From Liopterus haemorrhoidalis (Eukaryota > Arthropoda > Insecta > Coleoptera > Dytiscidae), in assembly GCA_963971575.1 (NCBI GenBank), contig OZ020622.1:29170301-29234300 (forward strand): a DNA stretch of 64,000 bases, in the 5' to 3' direction. Both the position numbers and the translations under genes were made by a program. This document shows positions 1 through 11,500 of the stretch, piece by piece; position 1 is the first letter of the stretch, and each line of letters opens with the position of its first letter. A model generated the notes under the pieces. It was not told where the DNA came from and did not search any database. It was given only the letters and a program-made list of their open reading frames with translations.

Positions 1-2037
1 CGGGTACTGAGCTCCATCGCCTCTGTTTGGTCAGACATCTACGAACAGAGGGGATCGAAGAGGGGCCAAGCAGGTTGCAAAGAAAATCTTATTATCGACC
101 GGTCAGTCTGTCATGACGCGGCGTATTTCAAACGCAACCTGTCAATGGCTTGGGTGGACTACGCAAAAGCATATGACACTACGACACATGCTCTCATTTT
201 AACATTATTGCGCATGTTACGAGTCCACCCGGAGATAGAGAGATGCATTGGGCAACTTATGTCCCTCTGGAAGACACAATTTGTTGTCCCAAGTGGATCA
301 ACCGCAGTGTCGACAGAGTGGATACATTTCAAGCGTGGCGTTTTCCAGGGAGATTCCCTAAGCCCGCTACTATTTTGCTTCTCACTTCTTCCTCTATCGA
401 TCGAGCTTAGGCGCGGCAGTGGCTACATGGCGGGCCCTCCGTCGAAGCGTAAGCACAAAATTACCCATCTCTTTTACATGGATGATTTGAAGCTCTACGC
501 CTCGAACGAGAGGAATCTGCAGACCGCCTTAGATACTGTTGCTGAGTACACTGCCGCGATAGGTATGCAATTCGGGTTGGAAAAATGCGCTGTTTTTCAT
601 ATCTACAGAGGAAAAGGTTTAGACAACGGTGAAGACGTTCAATTGGTTGATGGGAGCATTATAAAACATCTTAATGCCGAAGGGTCTTACACATTTTTAG
701 GCATCAGTGAGAGAGGTGTCCAAGATGTCACTCTTATTAAGCAGGCCCTTCGCAGCAAGTATATGGCACGACTTAGGCAGATATGGAGATCATGTCTGTC
801 TGGCAAGAACAAGATCGCTACCACAAACATGCTTGCTGTCCCATTAATTTCATACGCTTTTGGTGTAATGAAATGGAATGTTGATGATCTTAAGGATCTC
901 GACAGAAGAACCAGAAAGATCATGAACATCAACCGAAGTCTTCACCCGAAATCTTCTGCGCAGCGCATTTACCTCCCTCGTCAAAATGGGGGTCGGGGAT
1001 TACTAAATCTGGAGTGTTTGCACGATCGACTCGTCCTGGTTACAGCTAACAGTATCCTCAGAAGTCAGGACCCACTATTACAATTCGTTAGTGAGCACGA
1101 ATTTAGTGGCAAAGGGGCGTTTCTTTACCAGGAAGCGCGAAGAGCAGCAACGAGATTTAACCTGGCAGACTTGAGTCCCGCCAGGGAAAACGCTGGAGTA
1201 CAACTCTCTCGGGAGGAGTACAACAGAGTTACCGGTTCAGTGAAACGAGGCGAGACATGTTGACAAAAGAACACATGAGTAAAAGTATGCACTCTGTGTT
1301 CTTCAAACATATTAAAAGTCTAGAGTTGTCCACCGAACTCACGTTCTCGTTTCTTAAGTCTGCTGGTTTGAGATCGGAAACAGAAGGTTTTGTGTTTGCG
1401 TGTCAGGATGGTGTTATTAATACTTTGGCGTACAGGGCCCGCATATTCCAAATAGCGGAGTCCACACTCTGTATGTTGTGCCACCACCATTCTGAAACGA
1501 TTATGCACATTCTGTCTGCTTGTCCATCTCTTGCAGCGTCGAGCTACGTGTCTCGACATAATGCTGCTCTCCGCTCTACCAGTTATACTACCGCTGACCA
1601 AATACCAGTTATACCGTACGTCCCTTCTGACATAGAATCGGTGGTGGAAAATTCCAAGTGCCGAATTTATTGGAATTACTCCTTCCCCACCTCGAGGTTA
1701 CTGACAGCCATTAAGCCGGACATAACCCTCCTGGATATCGAGACCAAACAGATGTTTGTGATCGAATTCTCAAGTCCAGCTGAGAAGAATATCTCTCTCA
1801 AGGAGGAGGAAAGAGGTCCAAGTATATGGACCTCTTGTCCGAGCTTAGAAAGCTGTATCCCGGGTATAAAGTTAAGCTTGTAGTACTGATAGTTGGTGTT
1901 TTGGGTGGCATGAAAGCCTCCTATCGAAGGGAAATCGAGCCCATTCCCGCCTGTAGGTCTTCTGCCAACTCTGCAGGATGCAGAAAGCAGTGCTGCTCGG
2001 GTCGCTCCGCATTGTGCGGGCACTGGATCTGGCGTAA
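1..2037 (+). pseudogene. Non-LTR retrotransposon pol with restriction-like endonuclease, 3' part, frameshifted
   Basis: The reading frame is already open at base 1, so the element begins upstream. Frame 1 (1-1263) encodes a reverse transcriptase with the A box (WVDYAKAYD), the FQGDSLSPLLF box and the catalytic YMDD box at 475-486. A shift near 1257 moves to another frame (to about 1826) that encodes a C-x2-C-x8-H-x4-C knuckle and a PD..IEF restriction-like endonuclease core (near 1713-1770). Two more shifts, near 1826 and 1975, carry the C-terminus to a TAA at 2035-2037. The order RT, CCHC, RLE is that of the R2/R4/NeSL-type early-branching LINEs. Those usually insert at specific targets, and the target here is not visible. 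At least three frameshifts make this copy inactive. The exact clade is uncertain, with R4-like or NeSL-like my best guess. Confidence 0.85.
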
Positions 2038-2187
2038 TTTCCGCGGCTGCATATCGCCAGGGTTTGGGATGCAGTCGTGTGTATTTAGCTCCACTAGTCT
2101 CTAGTATGACGCGGCTCAAAAGGTTGCTGAAGTTTGAGATTAGTGGACGCTTGTCAAGACCTGACAAACCCCATAATAATAATAATA
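2038..2187 (+). other. 3' UTR and AAT-rich tail of the RLE-type LINE
   Basis: The sequence directly downstream of the pol stop ends in CATAATAATAATAATAT, a short triplet tail of the kind that terminates such LINEs. AT content rises sharply after it. The end position is inferred from the tail, with no target duplication seen. Confidence 0.5.
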
Positions 2188-3500
2188 TAGGTGTTTTTTT
2201 TTTTGTCCCTTTATGCCCCAATAAAAAATAACGGGCTATGTTCATAAACTTATACTAAACTTTTGCAGCACTATTATCGTATTCATTTGCAAGGCTTAAA
2301 CGTGCTATTAAAATTTAATAATAGTTAGAGCATGGCCCAATATTGTTTTTTTGAGACTCCCAAACGTATTATATTGCATAAATATTAAAATATTTCTTTT
2401 AAAATTAAAAAAACGACATTTTTCAATTGTGGTATGGAGTGCCGCGCGCGGTATCTAGTGAAATTTTATAAACGCGGTATTTAAAGGGTTAAGTTTCTAC
2501 AGTTAAATTTTTTTTTTTCACGTTGCTGGTTACGTTCTAAACAATTTTACATACTAGACGTGAAACTGCAGTAAAATTAAAATTGACTTTGCAACCTTAT
2601 GTTTTAATCGCAGGACGCATTCTTCAAAATATGACTGAGAGTTATTTAGTCATGATATTTGTTACTTTTTTTTCCACATTTTCTACATTTTTTTTTTTTT
2701 TTTTTTTCATAAGAAACATGTTTTATTTAATAAAATGTACCTAATAAGAAACTATAAAGTTTTGAAGGAAAAAATAAGGTAATTTTCTTTTAAATACGTA
2801 GTTATTTTTAATCCAAATGATTAAGAATAATTTTATTTTATTTTTATTTTTTTAACAGATCAGAAATGGATCCGTCTAACTAAAAATTCATAAGATTAAT
2901 TATACATACCTAAAGCAAAATTTTATCAAGCATGTAAAATTAATTTCATTAATTTTTAGTAAGCAATATTCCATTTGTGCTGAAAAAAATACAACCTGAA
3001 TAAATTTATCCTTGTCTGGATTAAAACTAACTAGGTATTTAAAAGAAAATTAATGTTTTTTTCTTTCAAAACTTCAAAGTTTCAAATTAAAATGATATTT
3101 TTCTTGAAACAAAATATATTTAAGACCCAGTTAAAACTATATTTTTTAAACCAAAACAGTGGAATTTTAAATTAAAACTTTTCGTTTCAATTCAAAACGT
3201 TGGCCTTATTTTAGCTAAAATATAAAAGTTTTAATCAAACATATTTCTCGATATTTGAATGAAAACTTTTATTTTATTATAAAAGATTTGAAAAATTTTC
3301 GTCCAAAAGATTTTTCACACATAACGTTTAGACCTGTTTGTTTTAAAAGGAAACAATTTTACTCCAAAACTATATATCTAAAACATTTTTTTTTTGTTTA
3401 CACATAACAATTCTTTTTCGCCATATAGAAAACGAAAAAAGTTATAAATGTGTATTCATTTAATTGAAAACTTACATTTTTCTCAGTGTACAATAATGAT
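2188..3500. other. AT-rich sequence without recognisable gene
   Basis: About 1.3 kb of AT-rich DNA with several poly-T runs (for example 2690-2707). I see no ORF of note, no terminal repeats and no match to other parts of the window. Confidence 0.5.
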
Positions 3501-3578
3501 TTACTTTACTGCCGATTTGGCGATAATTTTCTGACAATTTCTCTTATTATACCTACTGTCGATATTATTCGTTTCTTA

Positions 3579-3728
3579 GCTTCGTGCGGAACTGAATGAA
3601 ATTTTAATTTTTTTGTTGTCACGAACTCACTTTTCACCGATTGAAGTGGGCCTTTGCTAAACAAAATGATCAAACATCGATCGGTCGTTAAAAGGATCTA
3701 GATTTCAAAATCTAGTTCCGCACGAAGC
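3579..3728. mobile_element. 150-bp TA-flanked foldback MITE (GCGGAACT family)
   Basis: Inverted termini GCTTCGTGCGGAACT face each other and are bordered by TA on both sides (3577-3578 and 3729-3730). The interior is related to the MITEs at 6854-7035, 7176-7357 and 47443-47596, all of which carry GCGGAACT near the ends and a central AACAAAATGATCAAA-like block. TA target sites suggest mobilisation by a Tc1/mariner-type transposase. Confidence 0.7.
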
Positions 3729-3935
3729 TAAAAAATAAATAATAGCAGAAAATATGTTTTATTTAGTTTCATTTATTGTAATTTTCTTTACCTACTAAAG
3801 GTCGTTTGCCAAAGTAAATGATTATAAGTAGTATTAAATTATCTTATTCAAAAGGATATATACTATTCTGAAATAAAAACATTAGTTGGTTAAAATTTTT
3901 GGGGCACAGCATCGACAGCTATTTGCACCTAACAC

Positions 3936-4197
3936 CAGTGGCGCACTCTGGGGAGTGCCCCCCGCCCCCCCACCGAGATGGAAGAAAAAAAAATAAAAAC
4001 ACACAAACACACTAAAAATTTTAAAAACAGAGATGACGATCTTTTTTTTAAGGTTTTCACTTTGTATTTCCGAAGCGGGGACCTTTTTTTAGATCATCAC
4101 TTGAAATTTAGAAGTGTGAACCTTATTCATAATTATTTAAATGATTTTGTCTTCCGACACCCCACCCCCCTCAAAAAAATTTCTGCATACGCCACTG
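3936..4197. mobile_element. 262-bp hAT-type MITE with perfect 8-bp target duplication
   Basis: The ends are CAGTGGCG and CGCCACTG. The 8-bp direct repeat CCTAACAC lies immediately outside both ends (3928-3935 and 4198-4205). Eight-base duplications with CA..TG termini are diagnostic of hAT or closely related superfamilies. Internal subterminal C/G runs are present, and there is no transposase. The element interrupts RepA copy 1. The open frame at 3978-4202 is only MITE sequence. Confidence 0.85.
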
Positions 4198-5131
4198 CCT
4201 AACACGGCCTATCTAAATTTCTAGAGTATATATTAAAAATAATAAATTAAACAATACATAAAATCTTTCATACATACTCAATAAAACAAAACTTGTAAAT
4301 TTAACACACGCAGGGTGATTGTAATGAGCTGTAAAGGGCGAATTACCATCGAATATCACAGAAAATAATAAAATACATTAAAATAAGGTGCAAGACTTCA
4401 CACATAAAACAGTAAGTTCGATTTTCCCAGGAAGAGCATCAGCCCCCTGAGTACTCCCGTCTTTAGAAAACAAGCAGGAATCTTTTATAAAACAGATATT
4501 TTGTAACACTATTCAGTATATAAAAATACATAGGACGTCAAAAATCTCGTAGCCTAGAGTTGGGAAAACCATAAATCCGCCACTGTATCACTGTAAATTA
4601 AAACAAAAATAAACTTTTAGGATAATTTTCTATATTTTAAGTATATAGAAATGAATTAATTACTAATTACTAAACAAATTCTTTAGATTGTCGCTTATAT
4701 GAACTACAAAAAATTATTAGGCGCTATTTAAGTAAAAGTTAGAAAGATAACCTAAAACTGGTTGTTCTAATGTTGAAAATCGAGTGATTTATAAACACAA
4801 ACACAATTAACTCTTGATAGTATAATTTATGATTGTTTAATAACACTCTTTATTTGCACAATAAAACACTTCACTTAAACTTGAATTTGTTGAAATGCTT
4901 TTACTACAGAATATACGCTGTAAACTAACAGCTGTGTTGGCAGCAGTTTGCTGGATTGAGGTGGGAGATGGTGTTTGGTCAGTAGCGTAAACAGAATTAT
5001 TTTCATAAATAGAGGAGGGTTTTCATTAATAATTTAAAATATGTATTATCAATTATCTCATAATAACTTAAGATTTAATACTGCATATTTTCCTACTTTA
5101 GTTATCTGTATAAGTATGTTATTTATTTTTA

Positions 5132-5999
5132 CCGACTGCCAACATATAAAAGGGAGGTATTGTAATCATACCGATTTTGACATTTCGAGATTTCGATGGA
5201 TCTCCATGAATTGAAGTCCCTACATAACGTTTTGACTATTTTTAGCACGATGTCTGTCGGTCTGTCTGTCCGTTCGTTCGCCCGTCCGTTCGTCCGTCCG
5301 TCTGTCTGTCTGTCTGTCTATCTGTCTGTGTACACGTGCAGAGCAAATTTGGCTGAAAGGATTTTTATGAAACTTCATATTTAAGCTTTCGACATCAATT
5401 GCACGAGTTGATCACCTTTTGGTAAAAATCGGTTAACTAGAAATGGAAATTTACTCTTGTCGGTTTTAAGATTTTTGCGAATATTTCACAACAGAATTAT
5501 TTCGAAAAAAATTCTATAATAAAAGTTGCTATAAAAGCAATAACTAACAACTTTTATTTGAGACATTTTTTGATAAAGTAGCATAAATTAAACAAGTACT
5601 TGATGATTTTTTGAAATTTTGAGAAATTTTTTCCACGTATCTATTTTTTCTCACTTCTATGTAACGTTTCCATGGCAATGATAAATAATAGTTGCTTTCC
5701 TTTTACAAGTTAAAATGCTTGGCTAAGCTAAGAAGTTAGTCAAATGTCTTAGCAAGGGAAAGGAGGGAGGAAAAAACTTAGTTTATCTTAGCCAGTGTCT
5801 TATAAATGGAACGCTCTTACAACTTAGATTAACTTAGCTTAGCTTAGATTTCTTAAGTAAAGTGGTAAAAGGAAAGCGCCTATTATCTCTGTTAGAAAAT
5901 ATTGGGCCAAGTTATTTCTACTTTGCTGGTAGAATGTATTTTATACAAGTACTTTGTGATGACGGTCGGTCCTGTAGTAGCCACAGCTGATTTTTTTTT
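5132..5999 (+). repeat. Dispersed repeat RepB, copy 1, with TCTG/CGTC microsatellite
   Basis: Begins CCGACTGCCAACATAT and is followed by GGGAGGTATTGTAATCATAC, then a tract of TCTG/CGTC tetranucleotides at about 5250-5325. A conserved downstream block follows (AAAATCGGTTAACTAGAAATG and onward), ending near GTAGCCACAGCTGA plus poly-T. Close relatives lie at 34385-34858, 44640-45690 and 52113-52745. A short ORF across the microsatellite (5196-5384) is not a gene. The class is unknown. It may be the tail of a LINE or a Helitron-like element. Confidence 0.6.
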
Positions 6000-6853
6000 T
6001 GTTATTTTAAATTATTTATTTTTACTATTTATCTTTTATATTTTAATTGGAGCCGATATCTGATTATTATTTTTCTTCCTCATTTTTGGTTTCTACTCGT
6101 GTCAGGTGATTATAAAACGAAATCATCGGTATCTGTCTGTCTGTTCGAGATTCATTCAAAAACGGCTGGTCATATTTTAATTAAATTTGGTACTTTGATA
6201 GATTAGAACCATGATTCGAACATAGGCTATATGGCATTTAAAAAATCTCATTTTAAGGGGGTGGTTCGAAGTTAAAACTGTTTATTTAATAATTTATAAT
6301 ATCGCCTTTATTTATGACTTAACAGAAATATATGTATGACAAAAATTGTGTATAATAATAAAACAAATCATTGTTGTTACCAGGGATGGGGAGTCGGAGT
6401 CGGAGTCGGGAGTCGGGAGTCGAGGAGTCGAAGCTTTTTGGAGGAGTCGGAGTCGGAGTCGGGAGTCGGAAAAAGTTATCGACTCCCGACTCTTTGACTA
6501 CATATTTATCAAGGATGAGAACAATCCGAAAGCGAAAGCAAAATACCATACTACCAGAATTTGTTAAAGAATGGGAACAGGAACGACATTTTTTCTCTGT
6601 TTATGAACGAAAATGAAATTAAAAATATTCAATTCCGGTTTCCTTCATGCTTTTCAGTTAAAAATTTAGTTAATTTTTCGTAATATCTAATTTTTCTTTT
6701 TTTGTATACTTTGTTTATTATGTTAAAACGAAACTAAACTGGATTTTTATTTTCTCAAGTTGTAACGGGCTTTGTGATTATTTTATGTTTCATGTTGGCA
6801 GCTAAAACCTATATGTCAAAAGAAAAAAGTGACATGTTATGAAAAATAAAGTA

Positions 6854-7035
6854 CAGTCTGTTCCAAACGATTAAGCGGAACTAACTGGAATTTTCATTTT
6901 TGTAAGTTGTCATTAGCTATTTTTTTATATATTGAAGTTGGCTTTTCCTGAACAAAATGATCAAAAGCTTCAATCAAACGGTAAAAGTAACTAGTATTGA
7001 AAATCTAGTTCCGCCTAAACCAAAGGAACAGACTT
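6854..7035 (+). mobile_element. 182-bp TA-flanked MITE
   Basis: The termini are CAGTCTGTTCC and AAGTCTGTTCC (reverse complement), flanked by TA at 6852-6853 and 7036-7037, with AAGCGGAACTA just inside. It has exactly the same length as the neighbouring copy at 7176-7357, which lies in the opposite orientation. It is nested in the GAGTCG hAT element. Confidence 0.8.
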
Positions 7036-7175
7036 TATATAAAATATAAAACAATTTTTTTTTTAAACTAATATATTTGAAAATTTGTATTAAAAATGAC
7101 TCAATAGTCAAGATGAAATGAAAATGACATTTTATAAAAACAGCTCGCCCCAACCCAAGATATTTAATGTAAGTA

Positions 7176-7357
7176 TAGTCTGTTTGCTTGGTTTAAGCGG
7201 AATTAGATATCGAAATCTAGTAACTTTTAAGGATTGAATGAAGCTTTGTATCATTTTGTTTAACAAAAGCCCACTTTGATAGTTAAAAAGTAAACTCGTG
7301 ATAATTTGAGAAAATAAAAATTCCATTTAGTTCCGCTTAAACATTTGGAATAGACTT
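7176..7357 (-). mobile_element. 182-bp TA-flanked MITE, opposite orientation
   Basis: The termini are TAGTCTGTTTGC and AAGTCTATTCC (reverse complement), with TA at 7174-7175 and 7358-7359 and GCGGAA motifs inside both ends. It is the inverted relative of the MITE 140 bp upstream. A weaker, degenerate relative may lie at about 6715-6850. Confidence 0.8.
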
Positions 7358-8140
7358 TACAATTTACCAGTGAAAGGAGTCGGGAGTCGGAGTCGGAGTC
7401 GGAGTCGATTTTCAAAAATACCGACTCCGGAGTCGAGAGTCGGGAGTCGATAATTTTTCTGTCGACTCCCCATCCCTGGTTGTTACATGCATTTTTTCAT
7501 TTAGATAAATATTTGCGGAGTTATGGAGGGACACCATGAAACTATACTTTTATAATATTTCCCTTATTATTGACTTAACAGCGTTTTTGACAAAAATGCT
7601 TATAATAAGAATATAAATATTTTTAGTTGAATATTTGGAGAGTTACGGGGTTACATCTTAAAACTAAAATTATTAAAGATCTCACTTATTATATACTTTA
7701 CATCAAAGTAATTATTTTTAACAAGAAAACAAATCTTTTTTATTGTATATTATTATTATTATTTATTATTATTTATTTAAAAAGAACTTATATGCTTTTT
7801 GATTGGATGAATATTTTGAAAGAAGGCAAGGAACACCCTAAAACTATTTTTTTTTTAAATATCTTCCTTATTATTAACTTAACAGCAAAAAAGTGTTTAC
7901 CAAAACCAAATTTATTTATAATATGAAAATGAATCTATTTTATTCTATATACTTTTTGAATTGGTTTAATATTTGGGGAGTTACGTGGTACACCCTACAA
8001 CTAAAATCTTGAAATATCTCACTTATTATTTACTTTACATCAAAAATGTACTTGATAAAACATTTTTTTTTCTTCCCTTCAATGCAGTTCTTAATAAAAA
8101 GATCATTTAGGGGGCGAGGAGACTGTAACTTATAAGGTTG

Positions 8141-8342
8141 TGTTGGGATTTTCAATAAATTAGTCACTTATTGAATTCACTTCTGTTTTGTGTTTATTTA
8201 TTGTTTACAACTATACAATACTTTAACATTTTGTGCGTTGCCTGTGACGCCTCTTAACCACATACTGGTTATCTGTTTGAGAATTCAAGGTGGGGGCGCG
8301 GAAGATACATGAAGCCACGTTTACACAAGTAAATTTTGAACA
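8141..8342 (-). repeat. 3' LTR of BEL element
   Basis: On the plus strand it starts TGTTGGGATTTTC and ends TTTTGAACA. I saw no difference from the 5' LTR at 14060-14261 over 202 bp when read side by side. Confidence 0.93.
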
Positions 8343-8505
8343 TGCCGCCCGCCTTGAAATCTCCTGAGACTTTCAACAGGTAACTTGAACAATCAATTCA
8401 ATATCAAGGTACAAAGTACATATAACAATTAAAAAATCTTTGTTACATAAACAAACAAATAACATTGTCCAAAATATAATTAACTTGGTTTCACTGAGAA
8501 TTCAC

Positions 8506-11500
8506 TTAAACTTCACTTGGGGGCAAAACACAAATTTTAGAAAATGCACGTTTTATTGTCCCGTTTGTGCACCGAATTGCGGCAACTCTGGCGATACCAT
8601 CTGAACCTGGGTGGAGCTGCAATATTCTTCCTAGAAGCCATTTTGAAGGGGGAAGACAATCGTCCTTCACAAGGACTAATGAACCGATTTTCAGCTTCGT
8701 TTGGGTTGTTTTCCACTTTGTTCTTTGCTGCAATTCTGCAATATATTCTTTTGCCCACCTGGACCAGAAATGTTGGTTGATTCTTTGGATGTATTGGAAA
8801 CGATCCAACCTCTTTATGGGTACATGTTCTAGACTTGGGTCTGGAAGGGAGATATATGTACGACCGATCAAGAAATGTGCTGGGGTTAATGCTTGCAAAT
8901 CATTTGGATCAGGAGAAATAGGATTAAGAGGACGAGAATTTAGTACTGATTCAATTTGTGCTAATAATGTATATAATTCCTCAAATGTAAGAGAAGCATT
9001 GTGTGTGACACGTTTTAAGTGATATTTGGTGCTTTTGACTCCAGCCTCCCAAATTCCTCCGAAATGAGGCGAGTGAGCTGGTATAAAATGCCATTTGATG
9101 CCTTCGTTATTAATTTCTTCAGTAATTATATTCTTATTCTCGTGCAGAAACTTTGATAATTCACCTAATTCTCTGTTTGCACCAACAAAATTTTTTCCAT
9201 TATCACTGTAGACTTCATATGGTTTGCTACGTCTAGCGACAAATCTTCTAAAAGACGCTATAAAAGCAGCTTATGATAAGGAAGTCACGGGTTCTAAATG
9301 CACGGCCTTTGTGCTAAAGCAGACAAAGAGTGCAATGTAACATTTAGTATATTTGCTTCCTCTTCCACGTTTATCACGGATCATGATTGGTCCTGCGTAG
9401 TCTACACCGACGGTATGGAATGGATAACTAAGTTCTAGTCGGCTTGATGGCAAGTTGCCCATAATAATTTTTGATGGTTTATAGTTGTACCTAGCGCATG
9501 TCATACATCGCCTAACAACTCCTTTTGCAATGTTACGTGCGGTAATAGCCCAAAATTTATCTCTCACAGAGCTTAACAGCTGTGTAGGGCCTGCATGTAA
9601 AAGTTTTCGGTGTTCTTCTTCGAATATTAACTTTGTGAAATGATGTTTCGCAGGTAGGAGAACTGGATGTCGTTTATTGTAGGAAAATGTAGAATTTTTT
9701 AATCTTCCGCCTACTCGTATAAGGTTTGTGGAATCAAGAAATGGAGTAAGGCTTAGAATTTTACTTTTATGGTGAACTGGTTTGCCTTGTAGCAAATTGG
9801 TGTATTCTTCAGGAAAACTTTGCGTTTGTACAATTTTAGCCAGCGTTGCTAACGCCTTGTCAAGTTCTTGTGCCTTTAGTGGACCTTGGAATCGTTTTGA
9901 CCTTTCCTCGACTTGACAATTTCTTATAAATCTTAAACAATACGCTGTTACTCGCTTTAATCTATTTAGCGTTGAAAATTCTTCAAAAGGAAATTCTAAT
10001 GTAAGTACCACGATAAGAGTGTTGGTGGTTTTACGTTGCTCTGGGATTTCCTGCAAGTTGAATATTTCTGAAGATTGCGCCCATTGGTTCCCATTAAGTC
10101 TTAACCATGGAGGACCTTTCCACCAAAATGTACAATTAAGTAACTTAGATGGTAGACAACCTCGAGAGATCAGATCAGCTGGGTTGTCAGCTGATTTGAC
10201 GTGATGCCAGTCATTGGGTTTGGTAACTTCTTGGATTTGACTTACTCGGTTGGCCACATAATTTTTCCATCGTTGAGGAGATGCCTTTATCCAGCATAAT
10301 ACTATTTGTGAGTCTGTCCAGTAAAACTCATTATTGAACTTGAGATTGAGCACTGATTTTACCATAGTTGACAACTGCGCTAATTGGTGTGCTCCTAGTA
10401 ATTCAAGTCTTGGCAGTGTTGTCTTCTTTAACGGTGCGACACGTGATTTGGCAACTAATAAATTTATCGATGAATGTCCAAATTCATTCGTAGCTTTGAT
10501 ATAAATACAAGCACCGTACGCCCTTTCGGATGCATCCGAGAATCCATGTAACTCTAGATGCGTATAACTAGAAGTAAGAACGAACCTTGGTATTGACATT
10601 TTGGCTATAGAACTTAGATCGTCCTTGAACTCATTCCATCTTGTATGAATGTCAATAGGTATGGACTCATCCCATGTGATTTCTAGCTGCCATAGAGCCT
10701 GTATGATCAGCTTCGCAATTATAATGATTGGAGCTAAAAGTCCAAGCGGATCGAATAATTGAGCAGTTTCTGAGAGAATTGTCCTTTTTGTGATCTGATC
10801 ATATTGTTTCAGCTTAGCAAGAGAGTAGAAAAATACGTCCTTTGATGGATTCCAAAATACTCCTAATGCCTTGTTTACAGTTCCTGACACATTTACTGTG
10901 TGCTTGATGTTTTCATGTTGGCTTGGAACATTACTTCGCCATTTTCTTAAGGGAAAACCATATTTAGCAAAGATTGTGGTTAGATTTGATTTAATCTTCG
11001 TTAATTCTTCAACTGATTTCGCTCCTGTGAGAACGTCATCGACGTAAAAATCCTTTCGAATGATGCGAGATTCAGTTGGAAATGAATTGGATATATCTTT
11101 GGCGATTTCAAACAAAAATCTTATTGCTAGAAATGGGGCTGCTGCTGTGCCATACGTAACAGTATTTAATTGATAAGTAAGTAGTTCATCGTCTGGATTA
11201 TTTCGCCAAAAAATTTGTTGGTATTTTCGATCATCTTCGTGAACTAATACTTCTCTATACATTTTCTCAATATCTCCTGTGATTACAAACTCATGTGTTC
11301 GAAAACGTAATAATATTGAAAAAAGATCTTCTTGAATCGTAGGACCAACACATTGTATAGCATTGATAGAAAGTCCAGTTTCAGGTTTGCAAGAACCGTC
11401 AAACACTACTCGCAGCTTCGTAGTTTCGCTGTCCTCTCGTATAACAGGGTGATGGGGTAAATAGAATCCATTCTTACTTGGCATTGTTACTAGTGACATA

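Larger units (their letters stand above)
3500..5115 (-). repeat. Dispersed repeat RepA, copy 1 (inverted relative to 45990-47690)
   Basis: This stretch matches 45990-47690 in reverse complement over most of its length. Shared landmarks include the block near 4870-4980 (matching 46060-46230), the block near 4690-4760 (matching 46500-46600), and a TA-flanked MITE at the same internal place in both copies. The hAT MITE at 3936-4197 is private to this copy. No coding capacity is evident. The element class is unknown and the ends are approximate. Confidence 0.65.
6381..7478. mobile_element. 1098-bp non-autonomous hAT-like element with GAGTCG subterminal repeats
   Basis: The termini are CAGGGATGGGGAGTCG and its reverse complement. 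The direct 8-bp repeat GTTGTTAC flanks it exactly (6373-6380 and 7479-7486). Both ends are packed with GAGTCG/GGAGTCG repeats, about a dozen on the left and about nine on the right, facing inward. Such subterminal arrays are typical transposase-binding regions in hAT elements. The overlapping ORFs at 6319-6616 are translations of that array and not genes. Two 182-bp MITEs are nested inside. Confidence 0.85.

Noticed and set aside
6319..6616. Ser/Arg/Glu-rich ORFs on both strands
   Set aside because: Translations of GAGTCG subterminal repeats in a hAT element.
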